From NCBI GenBank assembly GCA_947174495.1, contig CAMWJC010000021.1, positions 1 to 43,348 on the forward strand: DNA of 43,348 nucleotides. The letters run 5' to 3'. Of the stretch, positions 16,324 through 22,719 are shown piece after piece; positions within the stretch are counted from its first letter, which is position 1; every line of letters starts with the position of its first letter. A program made the position numbers and the translations under genes. This DNA is from an uncultured Lachnospiraceae bacterium. GTDB lineage: Bacteria; Bacillota; Clostridia; Lachnospirales; Lachnospiraceae. The notes under the pieces are model-generated. The model saw nothing but the letters and a program-made list of their open reading frames with translations, was not told where the DNA came from and did no database searches.

Positions 16324-16385
16324 CGCCCATCTGCAAGCATATCCGATCGGTTCATTGCTTGCAGGGATAGAATATGTCCATAAAA
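16324..16385 (+). promoter_or_regulatory. Shared ~60-bp palindromic element, copy 2 (upstream of the EAL gene)
   Basis: CTGCAAGCA (16331-16339) and TGCTTGCAG (16356-16364) form a 9-bp stem around a 16-base loop. Compared with copy 1, the stem changes C-G to T-A and G-T to A-T, so pairing is kept. The copy reads in the same plus-strand direction as copy 1, although the EAL gene it precedes is on the minus strand. This favours a palindromic protein-binding site over a strand-specific RNA switch. Confidence 0.55.
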
Positions 16386-16388
16386 GGT

Positions 16389-16418
16389 ATTATACCATAA
16401 TTTCTAAGGAAATGTTGA
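16389..16418 (-). promoter_or_regulatory. Putative promoter of the EAL gene (extended -10)
   Basis: On the minus strand TGGTATAAT (16389-16397) is a perfect -10 with a TGn extension. TCAACA (16413-16418) serves as a weak -35 at 18 bases. The remaining sequence up to 16595 (the rest of the gap between the EAL and LytTR genes) shows nothing I can support. Confidence 0.6.
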
Positions 16419-16595
16419 TTAATTATCTTGATTCTCGGTATTGTCTTATTTTATCAAGTTTTTAAGAAAACCAGCAGTCATTTCATTTGTAGAAGCTCTG
16501 GGAGCGGGAATGACAGGTAGGATAAGTATTTGGCGGAAATGAAGCATAGGGAGCTGTCACGAGATTCGAGACAGATCTTTTCCGTTATTGATTCT

Positions 16596-17327
16596 TTAAG
16601 CTTCCGATAAAGCTTTCATTCTCCGGAACGAAACAGGACACTCCATACCATTTGACAGAATTACCATCCGTCGCTTTTTGTCAATTTGTTTGATATAGGT
16701 TGCATTAATGATGCAGGATTTGTGGCAATGCAGAAAGTTTTCATCAAGCTGCTCTGTCATTTCTCGAAGGGATCCTGCCTGTTCATAAATTCCTTCATGG
16801 GTAAAAATCCTGATCTTATGGGCATTTGAAGAAGCTTGTATACATACAATATCTTCCTGCCGGAGAAACAAAACTTTCTCACCAACGTTCAAGCGGATTG
16901 TCTTGTGGACTTCATTGTTTTTGGAGGAGAAAAGCTCTCTTGCATGAAGAAGACATTGCTTAATGCGGTCGGGAACATTTTCCGGGTCATCCTTTACGAT
17001 ATAATCCATGGCTTCTACCCGATACTGAAAAGTCATGTGAGAAAGCTCGTTGTGGACAGTGATGAACACAATAAAGCCTCTCGGGTCATGTTTTCGGATT
17101 TGACTGGCAAGATCAATTCCGGAACAGGAATTGTCCTTTAAATCCACATCCAAAAAGTACAAAAACGGAACACGATTTTCAGAAATAAAGTGCAATACAT
17201 CGTCCGGTTTGCCAGTGGATAATACGATCTCCATATCCAGTTCTTCAATACAAATATGTTTCTTGATCAGATTTTCTAAATAGGCTCTGTATTCTTCCTG
17301 ATCATCACAAATGATAATAGGGAGCAT
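16596..17327 (-). CDS. LytTR-type (AgrA-like) response regulator
   Basis: About 243 residues. ATG 17327 is chosen because AGGAGG lies just upstream and the product then starts with MLPIIICDDQ, the usual receiver start; the frame runs on to 17363. In the receiver domain the acidic pair is D8/D9, the phosphorylated Asp is D60 (YFLDVDL) and the conserved Lys is in YIVKDD. The C-terminal LytTR DNA-binding domain has VLFLRQEDIVCIQA, NFLHCHKSCIINATYI and the final MKALSEA. Its natural partner is the AgrC-like kinase at 18792-20123, but an ATPase gene lies between them. No AgrB or AgrD gene is visible. Confidence 0.9.
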   Translation of the reverse strand: MLPIIICDDQEEYRAYLENLIKKHICIEELDMEIVLSTGKPDDVLHFISENRVPFLYFLDVDLKDNSCSGIDLASQIRKHDPRGFIVFITVHNELSHMTFQYRVEAMDYIVKDDPENVPDRIKQCLLHARELFSSKNNEVHKTIRLNVGEKVLFLRQEDIVCIQASSNAHKIRIFTHEGIYEQAGSLREMTEQLDENFLHCHKSCIINATYIKQIDKKRRMVILSNGMECPVSFRRMKALSEA

Positions 17328-17389
17328 GTTGGTCCTCCTGTTGATTAGTTCTGCGAGCGACAAGCCAAGTGGAAATGCTTGCTATGCAC

Positions 17390-18622
17390 TTAGCAAAAGA
17401 GGGAACCCTCTTTCATAAAAGAGCCAATATTCACATGCTTAATACCATTTCGCTGCTGAATCATGTCATTTCGGGTAACAAGATATTTCGGATAATTGTC
17501 CATAATTTTTTCTAAGGGTGTATATTCCCGGTTTTCAGTTTCAATACTGTTCATAATAGTCATAGCCACCTGCACATAGGAATAAGAAGCTGACATATCC
17601 CGCAAAATAAAATCGCATTCCAGCTTGCCAATTCGCCCAACACTTACAATATATCCTTTTGACTTTGCATAGATATAAACAATGTTTTCGAGTACAGGTC
17701 CGTAATTAATGCGATTATCTGTATTGGTAGAAAAATAAAAGCTTAAATCAGCCAGATAGTATTTATGTTCTCCCACTAATGATTTTCTTGATTTTAAGTC
17801 AAAACGTTCACATTTGCACAAAATTTTGGCATCTATTAGAATCTGGATATACCTGTTTAATGTTTCGCGTTTTATATTACAGCCATTTTTGCGCAGGTCA
17901 GAAAGAATATTGGAGAGGCTTGTAGTTGCCCCAAAATTATTGATGATGTAGGTTTGTATCTGATGAAAAACGGTCACATTTTTAATTTTTACCCGCCTTC
18001 GTATATCCTTTTCAAATATTTCTGAGATAATTCCTTGTACATAGGTACGTTTGTCTTCAGAAGTCTGATACTGCATCGTTTTAGGAAATCCGCCCTCTTT
18101 GATAAAAAGTTCGAACTCTTGTGTGATATCTGTATTTATAGAATAGCCCAAAAACTCTTTCATACCAAGATATTCTTCAAAAGTCAAAGGATACATTTCA
18201 AATTCAAGATATCGTCCGGTAAGTTTTGTCACAAGTTCTCCGCTCAGAAGATATGAATTTGAACCGGTAATGAAAATAGAGTATTCACCCTCTCCACGGT
18301 ATCCATTGAGCACTTCCTCAAAATCCGGGACATTTTGAATTTCATCAATAAATAGATATTTCATTCCTGATACATCAGATAATTTATCAATTAATTCTTC
18401 TAAATGCTCGGCCTGTTTGATTGACCGAAAGCCTCGTTTATCTAAATCTATATAGAGAATATTTTGAGCGGCAATGCCGGCTGATACTAATTCTTCTGCT
18501 ATGGTCTGCATAAGGCAGGACTTACCACAGCGTCTTACACCGGTTATGACTTTTATTATTTCTGAATCATGATAAAATCCACGTATTTTTTTTAAATAAT
18601 TTTCTCTGGGATACCATTTCAT
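17390..18622 (-). CDS. AAA ATPase with DUF4143 C-terminal domain
   Basis: 410 residues from ATG 18622, which has GAGGTG upstream; a GTG at 18631 overlaps that site. Walker A is GVRRCGKS (residues 28-35), Walker B is YLFIDEIQN, and a sensor block reads FITGSNSYLLSGE. The C-terminal half (RRRVKIKNVTVF, then YLADLSFYFSTN and VENIVYIYAKSKGY-like spacing, ECDFIL) is DUF4143, which resembles restriction-type nuclease folds. Such ATPases are widespread in Clostridia and Bacteroides, often in variable copy number, and have no established function. It has its own promoter, and its last codons form a terminator-like palindrome, so it looks like a self-contained unit set inside a kinase-regulator operon. 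Confidence 0.87.
   Translation of the reverse strand: MKWYPRENYLKKIRGFYHDSEIIKVITGVRRCGKSCLMQTIAEELVSAGIAAQNILYIDLDKRGFRSIKQAEHLEELIDKLSDVSGMKYLFIDEIQNVPDFEEVLNGYRGEGEYSIFITGSNSYLLSGELVTKLTGRYLEFEMYPLTFEEYLGMKEFLGYSINTDITQEFELFIKEGGFPKTMQYQTSEDKRTYVQGIISEIFEKDIRRRVKIKNVTVFHQIQTYIINNFGATTSLSNILSDLRKNGCNIKRETLNRYIQILIDAKILCKCERFDLKSRKSLVGEHKYYLADLSFYFSTNTDNRINYGPVLENIVYIYAKSKGYIVSVGRIGKLECDFILRDMSASYSYVQVAMTIMNSIETENREYTPLEKIMDNYPKYLVTRNDMIQQRNGIKHVNIGSFMKEGSLFC
17396..17413 (-). terminator. Terminator-like palindrome in the last codons of the ATPase gene
   Basis: AAAGAGGG and CCCTCTTT form a perfect 8-bp stem with a 2-base loop, followed on the minus strand by TTGC. It lies inside the coding sequence, just before the stop codon. 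The short T-run makes it a weak candidate. Confidence 0.4.
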
Positions 18623-18640
18623 TCTTATCACCTCAGAAGA

Positions 18641-18670
18641 AGTATATCATTTTCTTGACCTAAAAAGCAA
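18641..18670 (-). promoter_or_regulatory. Putative promoter of the DUF4143 ATPase gene
   Basis: On the minus strand TTGCTT (18665-18670), 18 bases, TATACT (18641-18646), close to the start codon. It gives the ATPase a promoter of its own inside the AgrC-like operon. Confidence 0.6.
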
Positions 18671-18738
18671 GTTATGGGGGTATATTTTGAAAAAAATGAA
18701 ATTTTATCCCCGATAATTGATATTTATCCGTAAGATTG

Positions 18739-18759
18739 GGTTTTAAGTGCAGAACAAAT
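18739..18759. repeat. 21-bp exact copy of a segment of the DUF5721 gene
   Basis: These 21 bases are identical to 12143-12163 inside the DUF5721 gene and in the same orientation; the match stops exactly at both ends. This copy lies in the gap between the kinase stop and the ATPase start. Such a match is not expected by chance in 43 kb. Confidence 0.7.
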
Positions 18760-18791
18760 CAGGCGGAAATGCTTACATTTCCATTTGGTAA

Positions 18792-20123
18792 CTACTGCGT
18801 GGGTATTCGACATAGTTGGAGCAGTTGGATAAAACAGCCATCTTTGTATTCCGTATTTAACAGAGCATCCGGATGCTTGTCCAAAAGAGTTTCCACTTCG
18901 TGTAAACCTACTCCAAGGTGGTTATCTTTCTCAGAGTAACCTTCTTTAAAAATCTCTGTTATATTTTTAACGGGCAGGGAAGAATTGGCTATGCGTATAT
19001 AGTCATATTTCTCACTGCACAGTATGCCAATAGAAAGCTCTTTCTCAGATGTCTGAAGGGCGGCTTCAATTGCATTGTCCAGAAAGATGCCAAGGATTCT
19101 GACAAGAGTGGGAGTATCCATATTCATTTCTGTGACGGCTTTAGGAATATCTATGGTAATGTGAAGTTGCAAGTCAACAGCTTTTAATACCTTGGTGTAA
19201 AGAAGCCCTTTTAACTCCATAACCTTCATATTGCTTAATTTGCCGATAAAGTTATCTCCCGCAGCAAGTTTTCTGCCGTCAGGAAGGAGCCTTTCTTCAT
19301 AATACTGCTTCAATTCATCAAAGCGTTCCTCTTCCAAATAGGAGTACATGGAAGAAAGAATATTCATATAGTCGTGCTTAAATCCCCGTATTTCCTGATA
19401 TAAATTTTCCAACCGGTTAGCGTATTCGCTTAAACTTTCGGCCTGTGTGACTCGGGCCCTAAGCTCGTAATCTTCCTGCATGGATTTATATAACTGCCAG
19501 ATAATGATTCCGGTTGAAAGAAAAAACAATAAGAATAATATTCCATTAAAAAACAAAACCGGAGAGGTGTATCCAACGTAATTTCCGAACACCACATTGA
19601 AGACAAATATCAGACCGCACGAAATGATTTCCAAGGATATCAGATATATAATTTTCTTTTTCTGCCTGTTTTCGCGGAGAGGGATGAGTTTTTCACGAAT
19701 TAGTTTCCGGTAAAACTGACCTGCGGGATAGGTGACGCAGTGCATGATACATGCCTGTATCACACAAAAAATGAAATAATTGAGGAAGCTTTCATTCAGA
19801 AAGTCCATGCCGGCTCCTAAAAGGTGCAGAATACCAATAATGATATAGTTGACAGATACGCCAAGTATATAACACAGTGCCATTCCCAGAGCATTGAAAA
19901 GAGGGTTCTTTTGCAGGTATAGGATAAAAAGATATACAAGAGAAAAGGAAATGATATTTGTCCAAATCCCAACCGACTGTGGCATAAAAAATGAAATAGC
20001 AGTGCAGCACAAATAAACAATGAGCCGATGCAGGGGCTTTAATCGTTCATAACATATATTTGTTAAAAGTGCATTGATATATAAAAGTGAAATTGCACAG
20101 TATATTAACCATGATAAGTTCAT
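18792..20123 (-). CDS. AgrC-like sensor histidine kinase (GHKL type)
   Basis: 443 residues. The N-terminal half has six or so hydrophobic segments (to about residue 205), as in AgrC-type peptide sensors. A coiled segment follows, then the His site FKHDYMN (His near residue 249) and a GHKL ATPase domain with N-box FLDNAIEAA and G-box GVGLHEVETLL. It phosphorylates a LytTR regulator, most likely that at 16596-17327. A TTGCTT-17-TATAAT promoter is present about 80 bases upstream. The peptide genes usual for Agr systems are absent, so the signal is unknown. Confidence 0.9.
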   Translation of the reverse strand: MNLSWLIYCAISLLYINALLTNICYERLKPLHRLIVYLCCTAISFFMPQSVGIWTNIISFSLVYLFILYLQKNPLFNALGMALCYILGVSVNYIIIGILHLLGAGMDFLNESFLNYFIFCVIQACIMHCVTYPAGQFYRKLIREKLIPLRENRQKKKIIYLISLEIISCGLIFVFNVVFGNYVGYTSPVLFFNGILFLLFFLSTGIIIWQLYKSMQEDYELRARVTQAESLSEYANRLENLYQEIRGFKHDYMNILSSMYSYLEEERFDELKQYYEERLLPDGRKLAAGDNFIGKLSNMKVMELKGLLYTKVLKAVDLQLHITIDIPKAVTEMNMDTPTLVRILGIFLDNAIEAALQTSEKELSIGILCSEKYDYIRIANSSLPVKNITEIFKEGYSEKDNHLGVGLHEVETLLDKHPDALLNTEYKDGCFIQLLQLCRIPTQ

Positions 20124-20204
20124 ATATTTAACTCCGGTTTACGTTCAGGACAGCTTTTCTTGCGTTTGGGAATACTTTGCTAAAAAGCAGCATTTTTATG
20201 CTAT

Positions 20205-20233
20205 ATTATAATTCAACGAAAGGAAAAAAGCAA
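20205..20233 (-). promoter_or_regulatory. Promoter of the AgrC-like kinase
   Basis: On the minus strand TTGCTT (20228-20233), 17 bases, TATAAT (20205-20210). The leader up to 20124 contains a small AGCAT/ATGCT hairpin. Confidence 0.7.
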
Positions 20234-20235
20234 AA

Positions 20236-20533
20236 ATGTGTCATAAATTGGCTGAATACATTAATGGAATTGACAACTAATTTTGAAATAAATACATAGA
20301 TAGTAGATTTGGGTATTGATTCATTAATGTTGCTAGAGTTAATTGTTGAAGTCTATTACCAATCCTTTAAAAATTTACAAGAATTCTGTTTCATCAAAAA
20401 TTATAATACACGAAACCTTATTCATGCAAGAGAGCTTGATGATTTTGCACAGGTATATAGTAACTATCAGTTTGCAAAATGTATAAGGGATGCTTGCAGT
20501 ATGTTTATTGACAAATGCGTAAGTGGTTTTTAA
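20236..20533 (+). pseudogene. Acyl/peptidyl carrier protein remnant
   Basis: A low-GC stretch with a broken carrier-protein-like frame. One frame starts at ATG 20236 after AAAGGA and gives MCHKLAEYINGIDN, then stops. Another gives TNFEINT, a stop at 20297-20299, then IVDLGIDSLMLLELIVEVY. The last piece is the phosphopantetheine-attachment region of an ACP or PCP, with the Ser in GIDSL. After that the 74-codon frame (to 20533) loses resemblance to a carrier protein. With frameshift and stop inside a domain of about 80 residues, this is best read as a decayed gene. No other fatty-acid, polyketide or peptide synthetase genes are nearby. Confidence 0.5.
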
Positions 20534-20593
20534 AATGAAAGACAACCTTATGTGAAAGGGATACGTGAGCTATTGATATGATTGTGAGGGATT

Positions 20594-21526
20594 ATGGAAC
20601 ATTATAAAACTGTAAAAAGAATTGAAGAGATGATAAATAACGTTTTTGTCGGAAAGCAGGAAGTAGTACGGAATATACTGATTTGTTTGTTGACAGGCGG
20701 TCATGTACTGTTAGAGGATGTGCCGGGGGTGGGAAAAACCACCCTGGCAAAATGCTTTGCCCGCACCTTGGAATGCAGTTTTGGCAGAATACAGTTTACG
20801 CCGGATACTTTGCCCGGAGATGTAGTCGGAACTTCTATTTACAACATGAAGACAGGTGAATTTGAATACAAAAAAGGCGTTGTGATGAACCAGATTCTGC
20901 TGGCGGATGAGATCAACAGAACATCCCCCAAAACCCAGGCCAGCTTACTGGAAGCGATGTCGGAAAATCAGGTGACGGTAGATGGGGTAATCTATCAGTT
21001 AGAACAGCCGTTTATGGTGATCGCAACGCAAAACCCGGTGGAATATATCGGTACATATCCTTTGCCGGAGGCGCAGATGGATCGTTTTATGATGAAATTA
21101 TCCATTGGCTATCCGGACAGGAGGCAGGAGATCCGAATGGTAAGCCAGCTTCTGGAAGGGGAAACGGCTGAAAAAATCCAGCCCGTATGCGATGGCAAGT
21201 GTATTGAAGAGATGAAAGATGTAGTAAGCAAAATCCATGTGGAAGAGTCTGTTATTGAGTATATAGAAGATATGATCGAACAGACAAGGCAGGAAAGCCG
21301 TTTTGAAGTTGGCGCAAGCCCGCGGGCAATGATTGCTCTGGTCAAGGCGTCACAGGCAAAGGCCTTTCTGGAGGGCAGGGATTATGTGAAACCGGATGAT
21401 GTAAAAGCAGTGGCTATGCAGGTTCTTTTGCACAGGCTTACCCTTTCTTCGGAGGCAAGGATAAGGAAGGAGAAGGGGGAAGAGGTTTTGAAAAGCCTGA
21501 TACTGAAAGCAAGGATACCCGTATGA
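20594..21526 (+). CDS. MoxR-family AAA+ ATPase
   Basis: 310 residues, the usual MoxR size. Walker A is GVPGVGKTT (near residue 45), Walker B is ILLADEINR, followed by TSPKTQASLLEAM and the sensor 1 stretch FMVIATQNPVEYIGTYPLPEAQMDRF, all typical of MoxR. These ATPases act as chaperones, often with von Willebrand or DUF58 proteins. Its TGA overlaps the ATG of the DUF58 gene by four bases. A GAGGG site lies ahead of the ATG. Confidence 0.95.
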   Translation: MEHYKTVKRIEEMINNVFVGKQEVVRNILICLLTGGHVLLEDVPGVGKTTLAKCFARTLECSFGRIQFTPDTLPGDVVGTSIYNMKTGEFEYKKGVVMNQILLADEINRTSPKTQASLLEAMSENQVTVDGVIYQLEQPFMVIATQNPVEYIGTYPLPEAQMDRFMMKLSIGYPDRRQEIRMVSQLLEGETAEKIQPVCDGKCIEEMKDVVSKIHVEESVIEYIEDMIEQTRQESRFEVGASPRAMIALVKASQAKAFLEGRDYVKPDDVKAVAMQVLLHRLTLSSEARIRKEKGEEVLKSLILKARIPV

Positions 21527-22719
21527 CCTATTTGAAAAAGGAACAGGCTGATATGAAAATACGCAGGATTATTTTGGGGATCTGCTGGATTTTATCGCTT
21601 ATTATGATCAGCTTTTATGGAGGGGCGGTAAGCTATGGGATCTTTTTTGGAATAACATTGATTCCGGTCATCTCTTTTCTTTATATTATCTGTGTGTTTT
21701 TCAGATACAAGATTTACCAGGAGATCGGAAGCAGGAATATTGTATGCGGACAGTCAGTACCCTATTATTTTGTGCTGCAAAACGAGGATTGGTTTGCCTT
21801 TTCCGGGATAAAGATTTTCTTTTTTTCAGATTTTTCTTACATTGAAAAATTACCGGAGAAGATTACCTATGAACTGCTTCCGGGAGAAAAGCATCGATAT
21901 GAGACTTCGTTTGTCTGCAAGTACAGGGGAGAATATGAGGTAGGGATCAGGGCAGTGGAGATCTATGATTTTTGGGGGATTTTCAGCCTGAAATGTGCCA
22001 TCAGGGAGACAAAAAAGATCATTGCGGCCCCAAAGCTGGTCCGGTTAGACGAACTGAAGAATATCGGAGATATCAGCACGAAAATGACAAGAGAAGCACA
22101 AAGGCTGATGTCGGAACCGGATGTGATCACCAGAGAATACATACCGGGAGATGCCCTGAAACAAATTCATTGGAAGGTCACAGCGCGGGAGCAGAAATTG
22201 ATGAGCCGAAAGCTGACGGGGCAGGAGCGGCAGGGAGCAGCCCTCTTTTTTGATACCCGGAGGACAAGCCGTAAAGAACAAATATATCTTCCGATTGAGA
22301 ACCGCGTATTGGAAACGGTGCTTGCACTGACATACTTTCTTGTTGGCAGGAATATCCCTGTGTCAGCCTTTTACTATCAGGAGGAATTCAGACAAAGTGA
22401 GGTGTATGACGTAGGGAATGTCGAGGCTTTTTATACAGAAATATCAGATACACATTTTCAGGATAATAATGTTTTGCACCATCAGATCAGTGAGGCTGCC
22501 GGCAGCGGACGGTTAGCGGATAAATGGATCTTGTTTTTGATTTTGCAGGAAATCAACAGTGATATTATGAAGGAAATTTTTCACTTGAGTGAAAATGGCA
22601 TGGTGGTAGTTGCTTATGTCATTACAACTGAAAATATCGAGGAATTTGAGATGATGAACAGTCCGAACAGAAGAGTGATTGCTGTTGCGCCGGGGGGAGA
22701 ACTTGGGGAGGTATTGTGA
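21523..22719 (+). CDS. DUF58 membrane-anchored protein (MoxR partner)
   Basis: 398 residues. Two hydrophobic segments near the N-terminus (about residues 10-60), then a soluble domain. The DUF58 signature TREYIPGDALKQIHWKVTAR (about residues 203-222) is clear. A von Willebrand-like fold follows: LFFDTRR, YLPIENRVLETVLAL. It overlaps the MoxR gene (ATGA) and its own TGA overlaps the ATG of the transglutaminase gene. The three-gene set is a common bacterial unit of uncertain role, thought to act at the envelope. Confidence 0.9.
   Translation: MTYLKKEQADMKIRRIILGICWILSLIMISFYGGAVSYGIFFGITLIPVISFLYIICVFFRYKIYQEIGSRNIVCGQSVPYYFVLQNEDWFAFSGIKIFFFSDFSYIEKLPEKITYELLPGEKHRYETSFVCKYRGEYEVGIRAVEIYDFWGIFSLKCAIRETKKIIAAPKLVRLDELKNIGDISTKMTREAQRLMSEPDVITREYIPGDALKQIHWKVTAREQKLMSRKLTGQERQGAALFFDTRRTSRKEQIYLPIENRVLETVLALTYFLVGRNIPVSAFYYQEEFRQSEVYDVGNVEAFYTEISDTHFQDNNVLHHQISEAAGSGRLADKWILFLILQEINSDIMKEIFHLSENGMVVVAYVITTENIEEFEMMNSPNRRVIAVAPGGELGEVL

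Noticed and set aside
18711-18725. Possible sigma-28 -10 (CCCGATAA) between kinase and ATPase genes
   Set aside because: No -35 at the right distance and no plus-strand gene to drive.
16298-20593. Complete agr quorum-sensing locus
   Set aside because: The AgrC- and AgrA-like genes are there, but no AgrB membrane protease or AgrD peptide could be found on either strand nearby.
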